A stretch of 33,323 nt of DNA, taken from Betaproteobacteria bacterium (GTDB taxonomy: Bacteria > Pseudomonadota > Gammaproteobacteria > Burkholderiales > Burkholderiaceae_D). Shown piece by piece: positions 16,488-23,355 of the stretch; the stretch's first letter is position 1, and each line of letters starts with the position of its first letter. The notes beneath the pieces were generated by a model. That model saw only the letters and a program-made list of their open reading frames with translations. It was not told the DNA's origin and searched no databases. A program made the translations under genes and the position numbers. Location of the stretch: NCBI GenBank assembly GCA_025356395.1, contig JANXTA010000151.1:1-33323 (forward strand), written 5' to 3'.

Positions 16488-17729
16488 ATGCTTGATCTCG
16501 ATTTCCATCCGACCGGACATCACTTCCTGCAGATCCCCGGACCGAGTCCCGTCCCCGATCGCATCCTGCGGGCGATGAGCCTGCCGACTATCGACCACCG
16601 TGGTCCGGAGTTCGGCGTCCTCGGCCTCAAGGTGCTCAAGGGCATCAAGGCGATCTTCAAGACCCAGCACCCCGTCGTGATCTACCCCGCATCGGGCACC
16701 GGCGCGTGGGAAGCCGCGCTTGCCAACACGATGAGCCCGGGCGATCACGTGCTGATGTACGAGTCGGGCCACTTCGCGTCGCTGTGGCAGAAGATGGCCA
16801 CGCGCCTCGGCCTGACCACCGAATTCCTCGCTTGGCAGGGCAAGGACGATGCGCTGCCGAACGCCCCGAGCTGGCGGCGCGGCGTGCAGGCCGACCTGAT
16901 CGAGGAGCGGCTGAAGAAGGACACCGAGCACCGCATCAAGGCCGTGTGCGTGGTCCACAACGAGACCTCGACCGGCGTCACGTCCGACATCGCGGCCGTG
17001 CGCGAGGTGATCGATGCCGCGAAGCATCCGGCGCTGCTGATGGTCGACACCATCTCGGGCCTCGCGAGCGCCGATTATCGTCACGACGACTGGGGCGTCG
17101 ACGTCTCGATCAGCGGCTCGCAGAAGGGCCTGATGCTGCCGCCCGGCATGAGCTTCAACGCGCTGTCGCCGCGTGCGCTCGAGGTGATGAAGACCGCGAA
17201 GTTGCCACGCGCCTTCTGGGCGTGGGACGAGATCGTCGAGATGAACACCACCGGCTACTGGCCGTACACGCCCAACACCAACCTGCTCTACGGCCTGTCC
17301 GAGGCGCTCGACATGCTCGAGGCCGAAGGTCTCGACAACGTGCTCGCGCGTCACCAGCGCTGGGCCGCGGGCGTACGCGCCGGCGTCGAGGCGTGGGGCC
17401 TGACTATCCAGTGTGCGGACCCCGGCGTGTATTCGCCGGTGCTGACCGGCGTGATCGTGCCGGACGGCGTCGATGCGGACGCGGTGCGTCGCCTGATCTA
17501 CGAGCGCTTCGACATGTCGCTCGGCACCGGGCTCGGCAAGGTGAAGGGCCGCATGTTCCGCATCGGCCACCTCGGCTTCAGCAACGACCTGACGCTGCTC
17601 GGCACGATGGCCGGCTGCGAGATGGGTCTCAAGCTCGCGGGCATCAAGCTCGCCGGCAGCGGTGTGCAGGCGTCCATGGACTACTTCGCGAGCCACACGT
17701 CGCAGGTCGTGTTGAAGAAGGCGGCCTGA
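16488..17729 (+). CDS. class V PLP aminotransferase, serine/alanine-glyoxylate type
   Basis: Transfers an amino group from serine or alanine to glyoxylate (or a similar keto acid), 413 aa. Family marks are IPGPSPVPDRIL near the start, the PASGTGAWEAAL cofactor-binding loop, VVHNETSTGV, VDTISGLASADY, and the PLP Schiff-base Lys213 in SGSQKGLMLPPG. The C-terminus has GLGKVKGRMFRIGHLG. ATG 16488 has GGAGG 6 bp upstream; the longer frame from 15726 is antisense to gntR. It is divergent from gntR-ydiJ and 71 bp before an MFS gene, which suggests a small uptake-oxidation-transamination module. The true substrate is not fixed by sequence. Confidence 0.93.
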   Translation: MLDLDFHPTGHHFLQIPGPSPVPDRILRAMSLPTIDHRGPEFGVLGLKVLKGIKAIFKTQHPVVIYPASGTGAWEAALANTMSPGDHVLMYESGHFASLWQKMATRLGLTTEFLAWQGKDDALPNAPSWRRGVQADLIEERLKKDTEHRIKAVCVVHNETSTGVTSDIAAVREVIDAAKHPALLMVDTISGLASADYRHDDWGVDVSISGSQKGLMLPPGMSFNALSPRALEVMKTAKLPRAFWAWDEIVEMNTTGYWPYTPNTNLLYGLSEALDMLEAEGLDNVLARHQRWAAGVRAGVEAWGLTIQCADPGVYSPVLTGVIVPDGVDADAVRRLIYERFDMSLGTGLGKVKGRMFRIGHLGFSNDLTLLGTMAGCEMGLKLAGIKLAGSGVQASMDYFASHTSQVVLKKAA

Positions 17730-17800
17730 CCAGGCTCCAGCAAGCCAATGCATCGGGACGCAGATCCCGCGAGCGCCAACATGTTCTATCGGAGACCGTC

Positions 17801-19096
17801 ATGAAAAAGATGTTCCGCGCGACCAACGTCGTCCTGATGCTACTGTGCCTGATGTACTTCATCACGTATCTGGACCGCGTGAACGTCAGCACGGCCGCGG
17901 CGGGATTCTCGAAGGACTTCGGTCTCAACAAGACCGAGATTGGCTTCGTCTTCTCGGCCTTCGCCTATCCCTACCTGGTCTTCCAGATCATCGGCGGTTG
18001 GGTCAGCGACCGCTTCGGCGCGAAGCGCACGCTGATCGCGTGCGGACTGATCTGGGCCGGTGCGACGGTACTCACCGGCATGGCCGGCGGCCTGATCTCG
18101 ATGCTGGTCGCGCGCGTGCTGCTCGGCCTCGGCGAAGGCGCCACCTTCCCCGCGGCCACGGCGGCGATGTCGCGCTGGGTCGCGAAAGAAAAGCGCGGCT
18201 TCGCGCAGGGCATCACGCACGCCGCGGCACGCATCGGCAACGCGGTCGCGCCCGGCGCGGTGGTGTTCATCATGGCGACGTATGGCTGGCGCGAGTCGTT
18301 CTTCGCGTGCGCGGCGTTGAGCTTCCTGTGGGTGGGTCTGTGGTGGATGACCTTCACCGAGAAACCGATCGATCATCCGCGCATCACGGCAGAAGAGACC
18401 GCGTTCCTGCCGGTGCCGAACGAGAACAAGCCCAAGGTGCCCTGGGGTCCGCTGTTCAAGCGCATGTGGCCCGTCACCATCGTCTACTTCTGCTACGGCT
18501 GGACGCTGTGGCTGTTCCTGAGCTGGATCCCGCAGTACTTCCTGCACAGCTACGACCTCGACCTCAAGAAGTCGGCGATCTTCGCGTCGAGCGTGTTCTT
18601 CGCCGGCGTGATCGGCGACACGCTGGGCGGCATCGTCACCGACCGCGTCCTGGTCAAGACCGGCAGCCTGCACAAGGCCCGCAGCATCATGGTCGCGATC
18701 TGCATGGGCCTGACGCTGCTCGCGCTGATCCCGATGATGTTCACGCACCAGCTCTACGTGTCGCTGGCGTGCCTCTCGGCCGGCTTCTTCTTCGCCGAGA
18801 TGTCGATCGGCCCGATGTGGGCGATCCCGATGGACATCGCGCCCGAGTTCTCGGGCACGGCGAGCGGCATGATGAACACCGGCTCGGCACTCGCCGCGAT
18901 CATCAGCCCGGTGATCGGCGGCCTGCTTATCGACAAGACCGGCAACTGGGAGCTGCCGTTCGTGGGCAGCATGATCCTGATGGCGGTCGGCGTCGTGCTG
19001 TCGTTCCGCATGCAGCCCGAGAGCAAGTTCGGCTTGGGTACATCGACCGACGGGCGCCCACCGATCGTCCCGGCGACGCCGCTGCGCCAGATGTGA
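17801..19096 (+). CDS. MFS transporter, anion:cation symporter type
   Basis: A 431-aa inner-membrane carrier with about 12 hydrophobic helices. MFS motif A-like loops are GGWVSDRFGAKRTLI (after helix 2) and GGIVTDRVLVKTG (after helix 8). The LDRVNVSTAA segment in the first helix is typical of the ACS family (hexuronate, galactonate, tartrate and related organic acids). The start at 17801 has GGAG 6 bp upstream. Its place after the aminotransferase and beside ydiJ suggests it imports a hydroxy- or sugar acid. Its last 343 bp are overlapped by an opposing open frame (18754-20193). Confidence 0.92.
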   Translation: MKKMFRATNVVLMLLCLMYFITYLDRVNVSTAAAGFSKDFGLNKTEIGFVFSAFAYPYLVFQIIGGWVSDRFGAKRTLIACGLIWAGATVLTGMAGGLISMLVARVLLGLGEGATFPAATAAMSRWVAKEKRGFAQGITHAAARIGNAVAPGAVVFIMATYGWRESFFACAALSFLWVGLWWMTFTEKPIDHPRITAEETAFLPVPNENKPKVPWGPLFKRMWPVTIVYFCYGWTLWLFLSWIPQYFLHSYDLDLKKSAIFASSVFFAGVIGDTLGGIVTDRVLVKTGSLHKARSIMVAICMGLTLLALIPMMFTHQLYVSLACLSAGFFFAEMSIGPMWAIPMDIAPEFSGTASGMMNTGSALAAIISPVIGGLLIDKTGNWELPFVGSMILMAVGVVLSFRMQPESKFGLGTSTDGRPPIVPATPLRQM

Positions 19097-20193
19097 GTCC
19101 TGATTCGGTAGATCCCGCAAACGCGGGAGCTGCACAGGGTTTCGATCGGCATGCGGATCGCCGGCGCAGCGATTCGTGCCTGCCAGCGCGGAGGCCCGCT
19201 GTCGTTGCCCGGTTCTGGTTCGAGCAGCCTCGCGGAAATGATGAAGCGGAGTAGTTCGACGGGCGAGGATTGCGCCGAGTCGGTCACGCACAGCAGCTTG
19301 CGTTGCGGGCCGCCCTCCAGCACCAGCAAGCCGACCGTCCATGTGTGGTCCGCTTCCGACGCGTAGGACCAGCCGTCCGCGAAGCTCTCGACCTGCGTGA
19401 AGCCGAAGTCGGCGAAGGTGTGCAGGCCCGACTGGCGGCGCGGGCCCGTTGAGTTGTCGAACGAGGTCGCATCGTGCCGCTGCAGCATGTGCAGGCCCGC
19501 CGCATCGCGTGCGGCCTGCTCCTGACTCGGACAACCGGCGACGCTCGGTTCTCCATCCCAGCCGTCGGGGTAGTCGATGCCCAGTTCACTGTGCAGCGCG
19601 GACATCGCATTGCAGTAGCGGCGTGCGGTCACGGCCTTGCTGGTGGGTCGGAACACATAGGCCGTACATCCGGCGAGGTCGGTGGGTCCATCGAGTTGCC
19701 ACGTGGTCAGCTCGACCGGCGCCGGGTCGGTCAGCTGCTTCACGGTGTCGACCTGCCGACGGGCCTGGACCAGAGCCATCGTCGCCCGACCCTCGACCCG
19801 TGTCCGCACGAAACGCAGCGCACCGATCTCGGCTTCGTCGTCGAACGGCTCGTCGCGAATCACGTCGGACAGCGCGCCCGACGCTGATTGCAGATCGATC
19901 AGCTCCGGAATTCCGGGAGCCATGCCGCGCGGCTTCGCGGCGTACACCACATAGACGTTGTAGCCATGCGCGTTGCCGTTCTCGCGATGGGCCATCACGA
20001 TCGTTGCCGGTCGACCGTCGGGCAGGAAGCGCGGAACGTCGTTGACGCCGTAGTGCAGGGTCAGCGGCTCGACGGCCGTGAAGGCGGGCGCCGCGGCGAT
20101 GGCCGACGAGAGCGCGGCACCGAGCAGGCCCAAGGCCAGCGAAACGCCGAGGATGCTTCGAAAGGCTTGGCGACGCGGATGATCGTGCGACAT
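18754..20193 (-). CDS. exported CarG-like protein, 3' end running antisense into the MFS gene
   Basis: Starts at ATG 20193 (AAGGAA upstream) with an export signal ending near ALSSAIAAAP, preceded by twin Arg (HPRRQAF). Residues about 30-205 look like the CarG family (carbapenem self-resistance protein type): VPRFLPDGRPATIVMAHRE, NAHGYNVYVVY and ARRYCNAMSAL. A further conserved-looking region follows (GDGW-like YPDGWDGEP, FADFGFTQVESFADGW, WTVGLLVLEGG). After about residue 340 the sequence is unconvincing and crosses 343 bp of the opposing MFS gene. The true end probably lies near 19130-19170, but no stop exists there in any minus-strand frame. The 479-aa length is therefore suspect; function unknown. 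Confidence 0.6.
   Translation of the reverse strand: MSHDHPRRQAFRSILGVSLALGLLGAALSSAIAAAPAFTAVEPLTLHYGVNDVPRFLPDGRPATIVMAHRENGNAHGYNVYVVYAAKPRGMAPGIPELIDLQSASGALSDVIRDEPFDDEAEIGALRFVRTRVEGRATMALVQARRQVDTVKQLTDPAPVELTTWQLDGPTDLAGCTAYVFRPTSKAVTARRYCNAMSALHSELGIDYPDGWDGEPSVAGCPSQEQAARDAAGLHMLQRHDATSFDNSTGPRRQSGLHTFADFGFTQVESFADGWSYASEADHTWTVGLLVLEGGPQRKLLCVTDSAQSSPVELLRFIISARLLEPEPGNDSGPPRWQARIAAPAIRMPIETLCSSRVCGIYRIRTHIWRSGVAGTIGGRPSVDVPKPNLLSGCMRNDSTTPTAIRIMLPTNGSSQLPVLSISRPPITGLMIAASAEPVFIMPLAVPENSGAMSIGIAHIGPIDISAKKKPAERHASDT
19113..19128. terminator. short hairpin after the MFS gene
   Basis: TCCCGC, loop AAAC, GCGGGA: a perfect 6-bp GC stem starting 17 bp past the MFS stop. No T-run follows on either strand, so it is a weak intrinsic-terminator candidate or an mRNA 3'-end stabiliser. 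The opposing CarG-like frame reads straight through it. Confidence 0.35.
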
Positions 20194-20303
20194 GGTCGTG
20201 TTCCTTCAGGAGATCGGTCCGAGGTGCTGCGTCGGTGAGTGGCAGCAGCATCTGCCGATAGAAAGAAGATCGGATGAAGCCGGCGGAAAGGATTGTGAAG
20301 ACT

Positions 20304-20323
20304 GTGTGAAAGTTGCGTCACAC
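20304..20323. repeat. inverted repeat upstream of parD and the CarG-like gene
   Basis: GTGTGA, 8-base spacer AAGTTGCG, TCACAC: perfect 6-bp arms in the 232-bp divergent region. It resembles a CRP site, but the TGTGA/TCACA arms are 8 rather than 6 bases apart. It may be an operator for the minus-strand gene or a hairpin. Confidence 0.35.
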
Positions 20324-20368
20324 CTTCTCCGGCGACTACACGGCCCCGATACAAGCTGGGTCGATAAC

Positions 20369-20397
20369 TTGACGCGTATCCACAACATGGATACTTT
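20369..20397 (+). promoter_or_regulatory. parDE promoter with 19-bp operator palindrome
   Basis: A TTGACG -35-like box (20369-20374) is followed by a perfect inverted repeat, GTATCCA-CAACA-TGGATAC (20376-20394). A weak -10 candidate, GATACT (20390-20395) or TACTTT (20392-20397), overlaps the right arm. A palindrome between -35 and -10 is the expected place for autorepression by an antitoxin, 31 bp before the parD ATG. The arms are seen; ParD binding is inferred from how parDE operons are regulated. Confidence 0.6.
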
Positions 20398-20425
20398 CCA
20401 GCGATTCAATTCCAAGAGTTCGGCC

Positions 20426-20713
20426 ATGACCATGCACGTCAATCTCTCTCCCGAAATGGAGGGATTTATCCGCGGCAAGGTCGCCGATGGCATGTACGGC
20501 AACGCGACCGAAGTGATTCGCGACGCTGTACGCCGCATGCAGGCCGAGGAGACACGCGTGGCGGCGTGGAGAGCGGCGATCGCCCTCGGCGATGCACAGC
20601 TTGATCGGGGTGAGGGCGTCGCTTACACGGCACAAAGCATGCGAAAGATCTCGGCGAGCGCTCGCGCGGCAATACACGGGGTCCGTCGAGCGGATCCCGA
20701 TGTCCTCCCGTAG
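20426..20713 (+). CDS. parD: type II antitoxin, ParD family
   Basis: A 95-aa ribbon-helix-helix antitoxin. MTMHVNLSPEMEGFIRGKVADGMYGNATEVIRDAVRRM matches the ParD/CC2985 pattern (strand, then helix ending in VIRDAVRR). The tail includes WRAAIALGDAQLDRGEGV, the toxin-wrapping segment common in the family. ATG 20426 has AAGAG about 8 bp upstream; the ATG at 20432 is an alternative, and the ATG at 20387 lies within the operator palindrome and is unlikely. It overlaps the toxin gene by 14 bp. After about residue 65 the tail is unusually long and basic. Confidence 0.9.
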   Translation: MTMHVNLSPEMEGFIRGKVADGMYGNATEVIRDAVRRMQAEETRVAAWRAAIALGDAQLDRGEGVAYTAQSMRKISASARAAIHGVRRADPDVLP

Positions 20714-21020
20714 AGCGCTGCCACTGGAGCTTTCGCCTAGCGCGTTGCAGGACATCGAGGACATCCTGCGCTTCACCGGGGAGACATGGGGCGAGGCGCA
20801 ACTCATACTCTATGAAGCGAAAATCGACGCAGCCCTTCGCGCACTTGGACGCGACCCGGACGCCGAACATGCACGCAGCGACTTGCCGACGACACATCGC
20901 GCCTATCTGGTCGGTGCTCATGTCATCGTCTTCCGCGCGCTGCCGAACCGCCGCGACGCGACGCACATCGGGATCGTCCGGGTCCTTCACCAGCGGATGA
21001 GCCTGCCCGGGCATGTCTGA
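20700..21020 (+). CDS. parE: type II toxin, ParE/RelE family
   Basis: A 106-aa toxin with the ParE layout: LELSPSALQDIEDILRFTGETWGEAQ (two N-terminal helices), ALRALGRDPDAEHARSDLPTTHRAYLVGAHVIVFRAL, and the C-terminal strand IGIVRVLHQRMSL, where VLHxRM is the family's conserved end. ParE proteins poison DNA gyrase and are neutralised by ParD. The gene is uninterrupted and coupled to parD by a 14-bp overlap, so this pair looks functional, unlike the pair at 11990-12509. Confidence 0.9.
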   Translation: MSSRRALPLELSPSALQDIEDILRFTGETWGEAQLILYEAKIDAALRALGRDPDAEHARSDLPTTHRAYLVGAHVIVFRALPNRRDATHIGIVRVLHQRMSLPGHV

Positions 21021-21059
21021 CAGGGCGCGGCGGTCCGCCAGCCGATTTCATTCCAGGAA

Positions 21060-22469
21060 ATGACGCTCACCACCGACATCCCTGCCCGTCTCGACCGCCT
21101 GCCGTGGTCGCGCTTCCACACGCTGGTGGTCGTCGCGCTCGGCATCACGTGGATCCTCGACGGCGTCGAAGTGACGCTGGCCGGCGCGGTCGCCGGGGCG
21201 CTCAAGACCAGCCCGACGCTCCACCTCAGCAACGCAGACGTCGGCCTCACAGCGAGCGCCTACCTCGCTGGAGCGGTAGTCGGGGCGCTGTTCTTTGGCT
21301 GGCTCACCGATCGACTCGGGCGCCGCAAGCTGTTCTTCATCACGCTGTTCCTGTACGTCGCCGCGACCGCCGCCACGGCGTTCTCATGGGACCTGCTGAG
21401 CTTCGCCTTCTTCCGTTTCCTGACGGGCGCGGGCATCGGCGGCGAGTACACGGCGATCAACTCGACCATCCAGGAACTGACGCCGGCGCGCGTGCGCGGC
21501 CGTACCGACCTCGCGATCAACGGCAGCTTCTGGATCGGCGCGGCGCTCGGTGCGGCCGGCTCGATCGTGCTGCTCGACCCGACGCGGCTCGGCCCCGACC
21601 TCGGTTGGCGCGTGTGCTTCGGCATCGGCGCGGTGCTCGGCCTCGCCATCATCTGGATGCGCGTGTGGATTCCGGAAAGCCCACGCTGGCTGATGCTGCG
21701 CGGTCGGATGGACGAGGCGGAAGCGATCGTGGCGGACATCGAGCGGAAGGTCGGCGTCGAGCGGCCCACCGAGCCGTTGAAAAGCTTGCGACTCACGCCG
21801 CGCGACCACACGCCGTTGCGGGCCATCGTCGACGCGTTGTTCCGTACCTATCGACGTCGCTCGCTGGTTGGGCTTGCGCTGATGGCCGCGCAGGCCTTCT
21901 TCTACAACGCGATCTTCTTCACCTACGCGCTGGTGCTGACCGACTTCTACAACGTGAAGGACGACCACGTCGGCTGGTACATCCTGCCGTTCGCGGTCGG
22001 CAACGTCGCGGGTCCACTACTGCTCGGTCCGCTGTTCGACAGCATCGGCCGCCGCACGATGATCGCGGCGACCTACGCGACCTCGGGTGTGCTGCTGGCC
22101 CTAAGCGGCTGGTTGTTCGTGCAGGGTGTCTTCGACGCGACGACGCAGACCATCGCGTGGAGCGTGATCTTCTTCTTCGCGTCGGCGGCCGCCAGTTCGG
22201 CCTACCTCACGGTCAGCGAGACCTTCCCACTCGAGATCCGCGCACTCGCGATCGCCGTGTTCTATGCGATCGGCACGGCGCTCGGCGGGATCGCGGGGCC
22301 GCTGGTGTTCGGCGCGCTGATCGATACCGGCTCGCGGCCCGAGGTGTTCAAGGGCTACCTGCTCGGCGCCGCGTTGATGATCGGCGCCGCGATCGTGCAG
22401 GCCGTGTGGGGCGTCGCCTCGGAGCGGCGCTCGCTGGAAGACGTGGCCACGCCGCTCGGCGCCGCTTGA
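21060..22469 (+). CDS. MFS transporter, sugar/metabolite porter type
   Basis: A 469-aa carrier with about 12 membrane helices. Features of the sugar-porter/SV2-like branch are WILDGVEVTLAGAVAG in helix 1, GWLTDRLGRRKLFF after helix 2, RFLTGAGIGGEYTAINSTIQELTPARVRGR (helix 4-5), and IPESPRWLMLRGRMDEAEAIVADIE at the start of the central loop. The second half has GPLFDSIGRRTMIA. ATG 21060 has AGGAA immediately upstream, closer than ideal. The substrate is not predictable. It lies 39 bp after parE and 51 bp before an exported hydrolase gene. Confidence 0.92.
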   Translation: MTLTTDIPARLDRLPWSRFHTLVVVALGITWILDGVEVTLAGAVAGALKTSPTLHLSNADVGLTASAYLAGAVVGALFFGWLTDRLGRRKLFFITLFLYVAATAATAFSWDLLSFAFFRFLTGAGIGGEYTAINSTIQELTPARVRGRTDLAINGSFWIGAALGAAGSIVLLDPTRLGPDLGWRVCFGIGAVLGLAIIWMRVWIPESPRWLMLRGRMDEAEAIVADIERKVGVERPTEPLKSLRLTPRDHTPLRAIVDALFRTYRRRSLVGLALMAAQAFFYNAIFFTYALVLTDFYNVKDDHVGWYILPFAVGNVAGPLLLGPLFDSIGRRTMIAATYATSGVLLALSGWLFVQGVFDATTQTIAWSVIFFFASAAASSAYLTVSETFPLEIRALAIAVFYAIGTALGGIAGPLVFGALIDTGSRPEVFKGYLLGAALMIGAAIVQAVWGVASERRSLEDVATPLGAA

Positions 22470-22520
22470 GTTCCTGATCGATCGGTGTTGCCATCGGCGA
22501 TCCCATCGATGGAGACCATC

Positions 22521-23351
22521 ATGCGTGGACTCGTGATCGCCCTGTTCGTACTCGCCTCGATCCCTGCGGTCGCCGCCGGTCCAACTGCGCGCCTGATCGA
22601 TGTCCGCGGCTCGCATCTCCATGTCGAGACCGAAGGCAGCGGACCGCCGACCGTCTTGCTGCACGGGGGCCTGCAGTACTTTGACAACACCTTTCCGGCG
22701 CAGCGCGCGTACTTCGCGGCGTTCCGCCAGGTCATCGGCATCGATCAGGCCGGACACGGGCACAGCCCCGACGACGGCCAGCCCTTTTCGTACCGAAAGA
22801 TGGCCGACGACGTCGCCGCCGTCATCGAACGCCTCGGCGTCGGGCCGGTCGACGTGGTCGGCGAGAGCGACGGCGGCGATGTCGGCCTGCTGCTGGCCCG
22901 CGATCATCCGACGCTGGTGCGCCGGCTCGTGATCACCGGTGCCAACCTGGGCCCTGGTTTGGCACCCGACGAATTGCAGCGGCGCCTCGCGTGGTCCGAC
23001 GCGCAGGTCGCCGCGATGGAACAGCAGATGCCGCCGCGCTTCAGGACCGACTACGAGGCGGTCACGCCGGACGGCGCGGCGCACCGGCCCGCCTTCCTGG
23101 TCAAGTCGTATCGGCTGTGGCTGACGCCGGCGGTGATCGATGCGGTCGGGTTGAAGGCGATCGCGGCCCCGGTCCTCGTGATCGCCGGCGACCACGACTT
23201 CACGTCGATCGAGGAGACGACGACGATCTTCCGCGGCATCCCGAAGGCACAGCTGATGATCGTTCCGGGCACGGGACACGGCACGTTGCAGGATCGCCCC
23301 GCGCTGCTGAATCTGGCCGTCCGCGAGTTCCTCGAAGCACCGGCGAAGTAG
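22521..23351 (+). CDS. exported alpha/beta hydrolase
   Basis: A 276-aa hydrolase with a signal peptide (MRGLVIALFVLASIPAVAA). The fold marks are in order: oxyanion loop LLHGG, the IDQAGHGHSP strand, nucleophile elbow GESDGG (Ser116), catalytic acid in IAGDHDF (Asp224 or Asp226) and His253 in GTGHGT. The ATG at 22521 has GGAG 6 bp upstream and gives a clean signal peptide; the GTG at 22485 and ATG at 22509 are less likely. Substrate unknown. It ends 4 bp before the convergent uvrA-like gene. Confidence 0.9.
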   Translation: MRGLVIALFVLASIPAVAAGPTARLIDVRGSHLHVETEGSGPPTVLLHGGLQYFDNTFPAQRAYFAAFRQVIGIDQAGHGHSPDDGQPFSYRKMADDVAAVIERLGVGPVDVVGESDGGDVGLLLARDHPTLVRRLVITGANLGPGLAPDELQRRLAWSDAQVAAMEQQMPPRFRTDYEAVTPDGAAHRPAFLVKSYRLWLTPAVIDAVGLKAIAAPVLVIAGDHDFTSIEETTTIFRGIPKAQLMIVPGTGHGTLQDRPALLNLAVREFLEAPAK

Positions 23352-23355
23352 CGCT

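Noticed and set aside
19113-19128. Strong intrinsic terminator
   Set aside because: The stem is only 6 bp and no T-run follows on either strand; kept only as a weak candidate.
20304-20323. CRP binding site
   Set aside because: The TGTGA/TCACA arms are 8 bases apart; CRP needs 6.
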